DNA of 64,000 bases from Acetobacter malorum (GTDB taxonomy: Bacteria; Pseudomonadota; Alphaproteobacteria; Acetobacterales; Acetobacteraceae): NCBI RefSeq assembly GCF_001580615.1, contig NZ_LHZC01000045.1, positions 46,652 through 110,651 on the forward strand, written 5' to 3'. Positions 56,173 through 64,000 of the stretch are shown in pieces. The position numbers and the translations under genes were made by a program. Under the pieces are notes generated by a model. The model was not told the origin of the DNA and searched no databases. It saw only the letters and a list, made by a program, of their open reading frames with translations. Each line of letters starts with the position of its first letter. Within the stretch, counting starts at the first letter, position 1.

Positions 56173-59127
56173 TTATAAAAACGCTCTGATTTCCCGCGCT
56201 GCATCTGCCAGCCCCAGACGCCGGACTTCTGCTCCGGGGGGAAACGCTGACAGCAGGCGAGAGGGCGTGCGACGGTCCAGCAGCACAAAAACACCTTTGT
56301 CTGACTGGCTTCTAATCAGCCGCCCAAAGGCCTGCCGTAACCGCAGGCGTGCAATCCCGTCATCATATCCCGTGGTGTCACCTCCTGAGAGGTGAATACG
56401 GCGTTCTCTGTGCAGAATGTCCGGACGCGGCCACGGCACCCGCTCAAACACAACCAGACGCAGGGCATTGCCCGGAACGTCTACCCCGTCACGCATGGCA
56501 TCCGTGCCCAGCAGGCAGGCATGTTCTTCTGTGCGGAAAATATCCACCAGCGTTGCATTGTCCATCGCGTCCACATGCTGGGCGTAAAGCGGCAGCCCCT
56601 GATCTTCCAGCGCCGGGGCGATGCGACTATGCACGCCGCGCAGCCGGGAGATGGCGGTAAACAGGCCCAGTCCGCCGCCCCCAGAGGCTTCAAACAGAGT
56701 GCGATAGGCTGCGGCCAGATCGGCAATGCTGGCGTGGTCCACATCCGTGACAATAAAGGTGCGCGTCTGCCGGGCGTAATCAAACGGGCTGGTCAGGCTG
56801 GCGCGAATGGCCGGGGAGGGGAAGTGATTGGCTCCGGTGCGGGCTTCCGCCGCCTCCCATGCGTGTTCCGCTTCCTCAGTTTCCGGCTCACCCTGTCCAT
56901 GCGGTGTGTCTGACTGATCGCGCAGCGTGGCGGATGTAATGAGCATCCCCTGCGCAGGCATCGCCATGACGGCGGCAAAAGGAATGGTCGGGTCCAGCCA
57001 GTGGCGGTGGAGGCCAACATCATGTTCGCCGGGGCGCTGCTGTTGCCGCCTGTCCAGACGGATGAAGTGAATATGGGTTGGCGTGGTGTCGGCTGGCGGC
57101 GGCTGGTCCAGAGCATCCAGCATGGAAGTCCATGCATCCAGCCGCGTAATGGCGCGCCGACGCAGGCCGCGCACCATCGCTTCAATGCGGCCACGGGTCA
57201 CACTATCCAGAGAGTCGGCATCATCCTGCAGGCGGGCCTGAAGGCGTTCCGCAAGTGTGCGCAGGGGTTCAGCAATCCGGCTGAGTGCACGCGCCAGCGC
57301 TTGCCCGGATGCTGTGAGGTCCGGGATGAGGGGATGCAGATCACATTCCAGTGCGCCATACTGATGCGTCTGCCGACGGTCCTCGCTCCGGGCCAGCACT
57401 TGTTGACGGAGGAGACGCAGAAAGCTCTCGGTCGGGTTTTCCAGAACTGGTTCCGGAAGAATGGGCTGAGGTGGGAAAAGCGCGTCCGGGTCGTCAATCG
57501 GGGGCGGTTCTGGCGGGAATGTCTCGGACGATTCAGCATCCGCCAGTCTGGCGGACCAGCCGGGAGCGGGCAGGGCATGGGCCGCCATGAGGGCTGCATC
57601 CAGCGGGGATTCCAGCTTGGGAAAGCCCACGACCAGATCGTCCAGCCGACGTTTCAGACCACGGGCACGCGAGCGACGACCTTCAGCCCCCAGCAGCCAG
57701 CGACGAAGTTCGGCGGCTTCCAGGCCGGAGAGTTCGGCGGAAAATGCCCCATCGGCGGCGTCGGCCAGATGATGGCCTTCGTCAAAGATATAACGGGAGG
57801 GGGGGGCGTCTTCTTCTGTTTCTTCGGAGTTGTCGCCCATGGCGGCCTGTGCATACGCCGCCTGCGCCATGACCAGCGCATGGTTGGCAATGACCAGATC
57901 TGCCTCCCGTGCCCGGCGGATGGTGTGTTCCACAAAGCAGCGCTGATAATGCGGGCAAGCCCCGTGAATACATTCGCCACGCCGGTCCGCAACGCCAAAG
58001 ACGCTTCCCTGCCCATACAGATCGCCAAACCAGCCGGGCAGATCGCCCCCTAGCAGATCCCCATCCGCAGTAGCGCGGGTCCAGCGGGCTAGCATGGCAA
58101 GGGCGATGGTCACACCTGCCGGGCGGGAGGCGGCGCTATTGACGGCCTCTTCCATGTTCAGCAGGCAGAGATAATTTTCCCGACCCTTACGCAGCACAAT
58201 ATGGTGGCGTCGTGTCGCGTCATCGGGGAAAAGCCGATGCGTTTCCTGTTCAATCTGGCGTTGCAGATGGCGCGTGTAGGTGCTGATCCACACGCTGCCG
58301 CCATTGCGTTGCGCCCAGACGCTGGCGGGGGCGATATAGCCGAGGGTTTTGCCTGTTCCCGTTCCGGCTTCCGCCAGCACGACCGCAGGATTGCCGCGAT
58401 GAGTGCGGGGTTCAAATGCTGCCGTGGAGACACTGGCAAAATCAGCCTGACCAGCCCGGCTTTCCGAGCCTTCGCCCAGCAGGGTGCGCAGTCGTGTGCG
58501 GGCTTCTGCGGGGGTAATAGGGTGCGAGGCTGGCGGCGGGCGTGGGGCGACATCTTCCCATTTAGGCAGAACGCGCCAGACGCGCAGGGCGTCTCCCGGT
58601 TGCAGAGCGTCTTCAGGCAGATTGCCCTTGCCGTCGAGCTTGTCCGGCAGGCCCAGTGTTTCCCCTACGGTGCCAGCCCATGGCCAGCCAGCCTGTGCCA
58701 GCCGGACGGTCAGAGCAGCCAGCATTTCACCAAAAGGCCCGGATTTCTGGCGGCCAAGTTCAGCCAGCATGATCTCGACCAGTAAGGGGAGAAGGTCCGC
58801 TTCGGCACGGCCAATCCGGTCCTCTTCCACTCCAAGCGCCAGAGCCAGCCCGCGAGGTGTGGGGGCGGCGGTTCGGGCCGGATAGACAAAGGTGAAGAGT
58901 TCCAGCAGGTCCAGCCAGGGGGAGGGCTGGCCCGGAGGCGGCAGGTCCAGCTTGCGTGCAACCGAAGGTGCGTGAACCACCAGCGGGCAGGGCATGCTGT
59001 CCAGCCGGGCGCGGAGTTCTGATGCGGAGAGTGTAAGAAACTCGCCGTCTTCTGTCAGAAGGGAGAAGCCACGATGGTGCGCCGTAAGGGCGGGCGCGTC
59101 GTGCGCAGAGGGGAAGGTCGCCTGCAT
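56173..59127 (-). CDS. DinG/XPD-like iron-sulfur ATP-dependent DNA helicase
   Basis: The 984-residue superfamily 2 helicase has Walker A EAGTGTGK (253-260), the box FDEGHH, and late motifs GTDAMRDGVDVPG and LRQAFGRLIRS. Cysteines in YLCLLN and CIHGACPHYQRC fit the four ligands of the XPD/DinG Fe-S cluster. It probably unwinds R-loops or repair intermediates. Residues about 20-110, with LVVHAPSVARKL and LDLLELFTFVYP, look like a worn DnaQ-type exonuclease domain lacking its acidic residues. Confidence 0.88.
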   Translation of the reverse strand: MQATFPSAHDAPALTAHHRGFSLLTEDGEFLTLSASELRARLDSMPCPLVVHAPSVARKLDLPPPGQPSPWLDLLELFTFVYPARTAAPTPRGLALALGVEEDRIGRAEADLLPLLVEIMLAELGRQKSGPFGEMLAALTVRLAQAGWPWAGTVGETLGLPDKLDGKGNLPEDALQPGDALRVWRVLPKWEDVAPRPPPASHPITPAEARTRLRTLLGEGSESRAGQADFASVSTAAFEPRTHRGNPAVVLAEAGTGTGKTLGYIAPASVWAQRNGGSVWISTYTRHLQRQIEQETHRLFPDDATRRHHIVLRKGRENYLCLLNMEEAVNSAASRPAGVTIALAMLARWTRATADGDLLGGDLPGWFGDLYGQGSVFGVADRRGECIHGACPHYQRCFVEHTIRRAREADLVIANHALVMAQAAYAQAAMGDNSEETEEDAPPSRYIFDEGHHLADAADGAFSAELSGLEAAELRRWLLGAEGRRSRARGLKRRLDDLVVGFPKLESPLDAALMAAHALPAPGWSARLADAESSETFPPEPPPIDDPDALFPPQPILPEPVLENPTESFLRLLRQQVLARSEDRRQTHQYGALECDLHPLIPDLTASGQALARALSRIAEPLRTLAERLQARLQDDADSLDSVTRGRIEAMVRGLRRRAITRLDAWTSMLDALDQPPPADTTPTHIHFIRLDRRQQQRPGEHDVGLHRHWLDPTIPFAAVMAMPAQGMLITSATLRDQSDTPHGQGEPETEEAEHAWEAAEARTGANHFPSPAIRASLTSPFDYARQTRTFIVTDVDHASIADLAAAYRTLFEASGGGGLGLFTAISRLRGVHSRIAPALEDQGLPLYAQHVDAMDNATLVDIFRTEEHACLLGTDAMRDGVDVPGNALRLVVFERVPWPRPDILHRERRIHLSGGDTTGYDDGIARLRLRQAFGRLIRSQSDKGVFVLLDRRTPSRLLSAFPPGAEVRRLGLADAAREIRAFL

Positions 59128-59173
59128 GGAGGTTCCACCTTACGCAATCTGCGGTGTGTGGCTAGGGGGTGTT

Positions 59174-59210
59174 AAAAAAGGGAGCCAGTTCAGGCTGAGC
59201 AGGCTCCCTT
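59174..59210 (-). terminator. Terminator of the efp-suhB transcript
   Basis: AAGGGAGCC (59178-59186) pairs with GGCTCCCTT (59202-59210); six T follow on the minus strand. It lies 11 bp after the suhB stop. Confidence 0.9.
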
Positions 59211-59220
59211 CTGGAAGGCT

Positions 59221-60057
59221 TTAGGAGGCGTCTTTCAGGCTGTCTGCTACAATTTCCAGCAGCTTGCTGTGCATGTAGCCATTGCCTGCCACGATCATGA
59301 CATCGTCCGGCATGTCATCCAGATCCAGCCCGGCCGGATCTGTAACCTGACCACCTGCTTCACGCAGAATCAGGATACCGGCAGCGCAATCCCACGGTTT
59401 GATGCCGAATTCCCAGTAGCCTTCGTATCGGCCAGCTGCGACCCATGCGAGGTCCAGTGCGGCTGCGCCAAAACGACGGATACCGGCAACGCGCGGCATG
59501 AGGTTCCCCATAACGCGGGCAAACGGCAGACGCTGGCGGGCGGGCACTTTTGCAAACGGGATACCGGTTGCAAAAACGGCTTCCTGCATGTCCCGACGGG
59601 CAGAGACACGGATGCGACGTTCGTTAAGGAACGCGCCTGTGCCTTTTTCCGCCCAGAACATTTCGTTAGCAGCCGGGTTGTAGACCAGAGCGGCAGCCAG
59701 TTCGATCTTGCCGTCGGGCAGCCGGCGCTGGAGGCCAATGGAAATGGCCCAGTGCGGGATGCCGTGCAGGAAGTTGGTGGTGCCGTCCAGCGGGTCCACA
59801 ATCCAGCGCCAGGTCCAGTTATCACCACCGGATTTGCCAGATTCCTCCATCAGGAAGGCATAGCCCGGGCGAGCCCGTTCCAGTTCTTCACGCAGGGTCT
59901 GTTCTGCACGCAGGTCTGCCTGAGAAACAAAGTCACCCGGCCCCTTGATGCTTACCTGAAGCTGCTCGACTTCATTGAAATCGCGCAGGAGACGCTTTGC
60001 TGCCTTCTGGGCGGCAGTTTGCATCACCATCATGACGGGGGAAAGACGCATGGCCAC
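59221..60057 (-). CDS. suhB: Inositol monophosphatase family protein
   Basis: The 278-residue protein has the metal and phosphate motifs of the family: FLMEESG near residue 68, IVDPLDGTTNFLHG near 86-99, AALDLAWVAAGRYEGYWE near 198 and KPWDCAAGILILREAGG near 220. It would release phosphate from inositol phosphates, and SuhB proteins also act with ribosomal RNA antitermination complexes. efp lies 33 bp upstream on the same strand. Confidence 0.93.
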   Translation of the reverse strand: MAMRLSPVMMVMQTAAQKAAKRLLRDFNEVEQLQVSIKGPGDFVSQADLRAEQTLREELERARPGYAFLMEESGKSGGDNWTWRWIVDPLDGTTNFLHGIPHWAISIGLQRRLPDGKIELAAALVYNPAANEMFWAEKGTGAFLNERRIRVSARRDMQEAVFATGIPFAKVPARQRLPFARVMGNLMPRVAGIRRFGAAALDLAWVAAGRYEGYWEFGIKPWDCAAGILILREAGGQVTDPAGLDLDDMPDDVMIVAGNGYMHSKLLEIVADSLKDAS

Positions 60058-60090
60058 TATGTTTTGTCCTGTCTGGAGTAATGCGGAAGA

Positions 60091-60657
60091 TCAGTCTTTG
60101 GCGCGTTCGACGTAAGAGCCGTCTTCAGTCCGGACGACAATGCGTTCACCGGCTTCAATGAAGGGCGGCACCATGGTCTTTACACCATTGGAGAGTTTGG
60201 CGGGCTTGTAGGAGGAGCTGGCCGTCTGGCCTTTAACCACCGGATCAGCCTCAACAACTTCCAGCGTGACCTGCGGCGGCAGATCGATGCCTACCGGGTC
60301 GCCTTCCACAAGGTGGATGTTGATGGTCATGTTGTCCTGCAGGAACGGTGCCTGATCACCCAGCAGAGCAACCGGAATCATGGTCTGCTCGAACGTTTCA
60401 GGGTCCATCAGCACGAGGGATTCACCGTCGGTATAGGAATAGAGATATTCCTTGTCCTCGGTCATCAGGCGCTCGACACTGTCAGCTGTACGCCAGCGTT
60501 CGTTGGTTTTGTTGCCCGTCTTGAGGTCGCGCATTTCCACCTGAATGAAAGCGCCGCCCTTGCCGGGGGTAATGATCTGCTGTTTGAGCACCGTCCAGCG
60601 ACGGCCATCATGCTCGATGACCTGTCCGGCCCGGATCAGGTTCGCCTGCTGTTTCAT
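60091..60657 (-). CDS. efp: Elongation factor P
   Basis: From ATG 60657 the protein has 188 residues, the family length. The N-terminal domain carries the modifiable lysine in TPGKGGAF (Lys33), and LPPQVTLEVVEADPVVKGQT is the hallmark of domain II. EF-P rescues ribosomes stalled at proline runs. A longer frame continues upstream through the tRNA-Ser gene and is rejected. Confidence 0.96.
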   Translation of the reverse strand: MKQQANLIRAGQVIEHDGRRWTVLKQQIITPGKGGAFIQVEMRDLKTGNKTNERWRTADSVERLMTEDKEYLYSYTDGESLVLMDPETFEQTMIPVALLGDQAPFLQDNMTINIHLVEGDPVGIDLPPQVTLEVVEADPVVKGQTASSSYKPAKLSNGVKTMVPPFIEAGERIVVRTEDGSYVERAKD

Positions 60658-60812
60658 AACTCGTCCCTGAATGGATGGATGTAAGGACCGGGCTTTTACA
60701 ACTCCAAACGTCTTAGAGCAAGCCGAGTAGAGAGAAACAACCCAGACAAAAGCCATTTTCACCCGCTGGACAGGCAGCGCGAGCCTAGTTATAAGGCTCT
60801 CAATCTGATGCA

Positions 60813-60902
60813 GGAAGGGTGGCCGAGTGGTTGAAGGCTCCAGTCTTGAAAACTGGCGTGCGGGTAACCGTACCGTGGGTTCGAATCCCACCCCTTCCGC
60901 CA
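60813..60902 (+). tRNA. tRNA-Ser (anticodon UGA)
   Basis: The acceptor stem GGAAGGG pairs with CCCTTCC; the anticodon loop CTTGAAA carries TGA; a long variable arm and the TTCGAATCC T-loop are present; the CCA end is encoded. It is divergent from efp. tRNA 3' ends are common integration sites, and accessory-looking DNA starts right after it. Confidence 0.97.
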
Positions 60903-61253
60903 TCAGATGATAAATTTCCTAGTAAAAACAGATATTTATATACCTTCTTCTGGTTGGTCCCATCATACATCCCACCTTATGGTTTGCGGTTTCCTGCGGC
61001 GTCGGGCGGCTTAAGAACCGCTCCTGACAATTTATGTTGGCAATAGGGGCTGGGCTCTGGTAGAACAAAACGAGATTTTGCTGAGGAGCTTTATCTTTAA
61101 CTACCCTTCCATGTCATCCTCATACCTTCCCAACGAAGATAACTTTTCAATACGACATCTCCCCAAGACAGCTCCGATCACCTGATGCTCCTCAGCATGG
61201 TGGTTTCGACAAGATGGCTGGTTGTCAGCCGTCAGGCTTGAGGAGTGCGTATC
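60903..61253. other. Non-coding stretch after tRNA-Ser
   Basis: About 350 bp with no credible gene and no integrase remnant that could be recognised. A predicted stem near its end, CTCCTCA (61188-61194) with TGAGGAG (61239-61245), covers the ribosome site of the next gene. Confidence 0.4.
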
Positions 61254-61565
61254 ATGCACGGTACAGACATATCGGTCCCAAAGGGGCTGTTCGTTACGCG
61301 GACGGAGGCGGCGGAAATTCACCTCCGTTGCCACGTGAAAACAATCGATCGTTATGTCGCCGCGGGAAGGCTCCCCAAATACAAATTCGGGCGCAAAACA
61401 CTGTTTTTACTGGCCGATGTTTTGGCACTTATAAAATGCGTGGGTGTTTTGCCTCCCACCTCCGGCCGTGGGCGGGCATGTGCTCCTTTTCTGTCTTTGG
61501 ATATGGTGACTTTCATTGCTTTGAGCGTTGCCACTTTGTGGATAACGTTCTTTCTCTTTCATTAG
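61254..61565 (+). CDS. Excisionase-like HTH protein with C-terminal membrane helix
   Basis: The ATG at 61254 follows GAGGAG by 8 bases and gives 103 residues. FVTRTEAAEIHLRCHVKTIDRY near residues 13-34, then VAAGRLPKYKFGRKTLFLLADV, form a MerR/excisionase type winged helix. The last 20 residues are a strongly hydrophobic helix, unusual for a DNA-binding protein. No close family is recognised. The position just after a tRNA gene suits a mobile-element regulator. Confidence 0.65.
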   Translation: MHGTDISVPKGLFVTRTEAAEIHLRCHVKTIDRYVAAGRLPKYKFGRKTLFLLADVLALIKCVGVLPPTSGRGRACAPFLSLDMVTFIALSVATLWITFFLFH

Positions 61566-61868
61566 TGAGATAGCTTTGGAGCGACATGGGGACGTTTCTT
61601 TGATGTCTGTCCCCGTGGTTGCCTTTCAGGCGAGGACTCCTCTTCTAAGTGCATTATGCGGAGAAATTTTGGACATTACCTGAGAAAATAAAAGTAGTTA
61701 AAATACTCAGGATTTTGTGCATGGATACAAGAGTAGGATCTCATAAAATTCTGTTTTAATTATTTATACTTGAAAAATAGTCCACAAATAAGCAGGCGTG
61801 GGGATTACACGTTTGTATCCCCCGCATGGCAAGCTCATATCAAGCTTAAACTATTAAAAATGCTGAAT
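61566..61868. other. AT-rich non-coding stretch
   Basis: No gene is seen in these 303 bp. A GGGGAT/ATCCCC hairpin lies near 61796-61825 and may follow the minus-strand coiled-coil gene. A weaker CCTGAG/CTCAGG pair is near 61680-61712. Confidence 0.4.
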
Positions 61869-62678
61869 TCAGTTCCCCGCAATCGCGTTGACGGCGTCTT
61901 GCGATCCGAGAGTTATTTCAATTGAACAGGAACGCCGATAGGGCGGCTGTTGGCTCATGCGGATCGTCCCACGGCATTGATCGCGCATGTCCTCAGTGAA
62001 TGGACTGCTCTTTATCACGGCAGCCCATGAAATAATGGAGGACGGTGCCTGCGTCATGGCACTCTGGAATTCCGCGACTGCAGCATCATGCTTATGGGCA
62101 GCGATGACGACTCCGGTTGCATGCTTCTCAGCCTGTGCGACCTTGTTTTGGGCTTCTTCCCTCTCCTGATCAATCTGGACGCTTGCTGCGCTTACGGTCT
62201 GGGCCATTTGGCGACTCATGGCGTCCTGTTCCATGACAACTCCCCCCAAAAACGAGGAAAAAATCATTCCCCCCACAAGCAGGAGCCGGTATCCTGGTCG
62301 CCTGAGAAATGGAAGCACATCGGCAGCCAGTTCGAAGAAGATGGCGAGCATTCCATGCGGGTCTCCCACAACATGACCTTCGAGGGTCTTTGGCGGAGGA
62401 GGGGGTGTGGAAGAATGTTTCGTAAGAAGAACAGAAATCTGAGTGATTCGGTAGACGGCTTCCTGCAGCCTCTGTAGCGTCTCCTCTTGCCGGCTTTCGT
62501 TCTCTTCAAAACGGGCTGCCAGTGCCTCGAATAGACGATCTGTGGCTTCTACCCAGGCATGAAGTGGATCTCCAGGTCTGATACCGGCCTGTTCCGCCTT
62601 GCGGCGATACTCCTCCAGCGCGGCGGAGAGTTCGGAAAGAGGGAGTTGAGTGTTGCGTGGGGTGATGGGCGATGTCAT
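61869..62678 (-). CDS. Membrane-anchored coiled-coil protein of unknown function
   Basis: The 269-residue protein has a long helical N-terminal part rich in Glu and Gln (about 15-88), a Pro run TPPPPPK, one membrane helix (131-149), a second coiled coil (about 150-190) and a C-terminal domain with two Cys near residues 235 and 251. No signal peptide precedes it. Its start overlaps the stop of the TraL-like ATPase gene by 4 bp (ATGA), so the two products probably work together. Possible roles are conjugation or mobilisation. Confidence 0.65.
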   Translation of the reverse strand: MTSPITPRNTQLPLSELSAALEEYRRKAEQAGIRPGDPLHAWVEATDRLFEALAARFEENESRQEETLQRLQEAVYRITQISVLLTKHSSTPPPPPKTLEGHVVGDPHGMLAIFFELAADVLPFLRRPGYRLLLVGGMIFSSFLGGVVMEQDAMSRQMAQTVSAASVQIDQEREEAQNKVAQAEKHATGVVIAAHKHDAAVAEFQSAMTQAPSSIISWAAVIKSSPFTEDMRDQCRGTIRMSQQPPYRRSCSIEITLGSQDAVNAIAGN

Positions 62679-63508
62679 GTGAACTGGCCTTCCGCTGGTA
62701 TCCAGGGCAGATCAACATCAGCTTCGCGAAAACGTTCACCAACTGTCCGAAGCCACTGAACCAGCATCTGACGTTTGATGGGGCCCAGAGGTGGTATATC
62801 GACAGATTGCCGGTTCTGAACGGCCTCATAAAATCGCAGACGTTTTCGGTCGATGCCCGGTGCCGGCAATAGGTCTGGGAGCGAGATCATACGTGCTCCA
62901 CGTTTCAGAACGTCTCCCAACTGTCTACTGCGCATGATCGTTTCAAAGGCAACTTCAACAGACTGAGAAGAAGGTTTTATGAATTCGTTTAAAACTACAA
63001 TCGTTTTTTCTGGGCGGAAAAGACCATCTTCCTCAAGGCTCGCCAGATAAGCAAGATAATCCAGATCGGCTCCTAGATGGTGAAAAAGGACAGGCTGGAT
63101 AGCGTAATCACGAAAAAAACCGACGAGATCAAGACGGAGAGCGAGATTTTTTAAAACAAGATCACCACCCCCAAAATCTAGAATCAGATGATATTTTTCT
63201 TCAATTTGACGTTCTAGAATATCCTCCAGGAATGTCATGACATCCTTGTCATCGGCGGTTCGAGGTGCTTCAACCAGATTAGGATAGAATGCCGTCAGTG
63301 TGGCATTTGTTCTGTCTAGATCAGCTATTTTCAGAGATAATCCAGATCTTTCGATCCACTCTGCATGCAGTCGGGCATGTGTGCTTTTGCCGGTTCCTCC
63401 CCGCCCCGCAAAGATCAGGCAGCAGGGGGTGATGGCACTCTTCTGGGCAAGACTGGTTTTTAGTGTGACTGGCACTTCATGGTCTGGAACGGGTTTAATA
63501 GTTTTCAT
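62675..63508 (-). CDS. TraL/ParA-like ATPase
   Basis: From ATG 63508 (GGAGGG upstream) the protein has 277 residues. GRGGTGKST (35-43) is a Walker A of the ParA/MinD group in which the signature lysine is Arg36. KIADLDRTNATLTAFYP and LILDFGGGD resemble the TraL proteins of IncP plasmids, which belong to the transfer region. A role in DNA transfer or partition is likely; which one is not certain. It overlaps the membrane coiled-coil gene. Confidence 0.75.
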   Translation of the reverse strand: MKTIKPVPDHEVPVTLKTSLAQKSAITPCCLIFAGRGGTGKSTHARLHAEWIERSGLSLKIADLDRTNATLTAFYPNLVEAPRTADDKDVMTFLEDILERQIEEKYHLILDFGGGDLVLKNLALRLDLVGFFRDYAIQPVLFHHLGADLDYLAYLASLEEDGLFRPEKTIVVLNEFIKPSSQSVEVAFETIMRSRQLGDVLKRGARMISLPDLLPAPGIDRKRLRFYEAVQNRQSVDIPPLGPIKRQMLVQWLRTVGERFREADVDLPWIPAEGQFT

Positions 63509-63640
63509 GGCTTCCCTCCGATTTGGTAGAGGGTGCATTATTTATGCCGTGAGTCCATCTTCTTATTTTGCATCATCTCGGATGGTAAAAGAGTTTTTTA
63601 TCAGATTAAAACAAATGATATATGATCCATTAGTGAAAAC

Positions 63641-63680
63641 CATAGACGCCTGAGGACGCAGGACGACGCAGAAAGACGCA
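63641..63680. repeat. Four GACGC repeats with an exact 10-bp period
   Basis: GACGCC at 63645 and GACGCA at 63655, 63665 and 63675, one per helical turn, in the gap before the TraL-like gene. The bases between copies differ. This is the pattern of a protein-binding array. Confidence 0.75.
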
Positions 63681-63742
63681 AGATTTTTGGAAAGAAGATT
63701 CAGAAAAATACAGAACCTGACAGAATGGTTATGGAATCACAT

Positions 63743-64000
63743 TTAAGTGATGCTGTCCTCAGTGAGGGGCCGGGGGCGTTGGGCAGTCGTCCGGGAGAGA
63801 TTCTCCCGAATGCGCTGCAGGTCGGGGTGAAGATCAACAGGCGAAGACAGATCTTCTTCTACAGGGCGGGCTGGTGTTGCCTGAACAGTGCGACGGTCGA
63901 GTTGTGGGCGGTAATGCTGGACCGGACACAGCGCTGCCTGAGCGACCTTTTTCTGGGCGCGGACCCGCTGCCATGCTTTCCGGGCGGTCTCAAGCGTCGG
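63743..64000 (-). CDS. 3' end of a gene running off the window (possible relaxase or transfer protein)
   Basis: On the minus strand the frame is open from the window edge to TAA at 63743-63745, giving 85 residues, Arg/Gln/Pro-rich, with KAWQRVRAQKKVAQAA at the visible start and a charged tail. No domain can be named. It reads toward the TraL-like gene on the same strand, so a mobilisation relaxase or TraK-like protein is a guess from context. Confidence 0.45.
   Translation of the reverse strand, partial: PTLETARKAWQRVRAQKKVAQAALCPVQHYRPQLDRRTVQATPARPVEEDLSSPVDLHPDLQRIRENLSRTTAQRPRPLTEDSIT

Noticed and set aside
60658..60903. N-terminal extension of efp through the tRNA-Ser region
   Set aside because: EF-P has a fixed length and the extension is antisense tRNA sequence.
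60903..61253. Integrase remnant next to tRNA-Ser
   Set aside because: No integrase motif could be read in any frame of this stretch.
63641..63680. Short repeats as a CRISPR array
   Set aside because: Units are only 10 bp with no spacer of CRISPR length; no cas genes are present.

Overview
The window looks like chromosome from an acetic acid bacterium (Acetobacteraceae, Alphaproteobacteria), most likely Acetobacter or a close relative. The evidence is a GC-rich background, hopanoid genes (hpnL-like and hpnN), a Hint_2 protein of the type common in this family, OprB porin, metZ under a SAM-II riboswitch, CIRCE-controlled groES-groEL, and the priA/xerC neighbourhood. No database search was possible. 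Family names rest on motifs recognised by eye.

Layout: 1-4621 holds the 3' end of ribA/ribBA, ribH and the hopanoid membrane genes hpnL-like and hpnN. 4941-7718 is a large three-repeat protein ending in a Hint domain. 7726-10215 (minus) is a sugar/polyol symporter followed by an IolG-like dehydrogenase. 10372-11980 carries an SQOR-like flavoprotein and a DUF3297 protein. 12084-19757 (minus) is an efflux block: FUSC exporter, DUF1656 protein, HlyD-type adaptor, a secreted beta-rich protein and an RND pump with no adaptor of its own. 20019-23953 is an SbcD/SbcC-like pair, converging on an OprB porin. 25590-27448 encodes MoaB, a PfpI protein and a POTRA-like envelope protein. 27541-33995 (minus) is mostly metabolic: folE, apaG, metZ with its riboswitch, a GNAT-Nudix fusion, a Rieske oxygenase, a DUF2721 protein and a DUF815 ATPase. 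34136-40933 holds yajC, a membrane protein, priA, xerC, pip, a retropepsin-like protease and a small secreted protein.

41251-47925 is the most striking part. amtB and the PII gene glnK lie on the same strand in the usual glnK-then-amtB order, but about 4.9 kb of very AT-rich DNA separates them. That DNA carries three opposite-strand genes: a GT11-like glycosyltransferase, a GT2-like glycosyltransferase and an SGNH hydrolase. It looks like a horizontally acquired surface-glycan islet that split the nitrogen-sensing operon. 48151-60657 returns to core genes: ubiH, cysE, an FkbH-type HAD protein, groEL/groES with a CIRCE element, dienelactone hydrolase, cspA, a DinG-like helicase, suhB and efp.

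A tRNA-Ser(UGA) gene at 60813-60902 marks the edge of an accessory region that runs off the right end. It contains an HTH protein with a C-terminal membrane helix, a TraL/ParA-like ATPase overlapping a membrane coiled-coil gene, four GACGC repeats spaced exactly 10 bp apart, and the 3' end of another gene. This fits the start of an integrated mobilisable element, but no integrase or second attachment site is visible.
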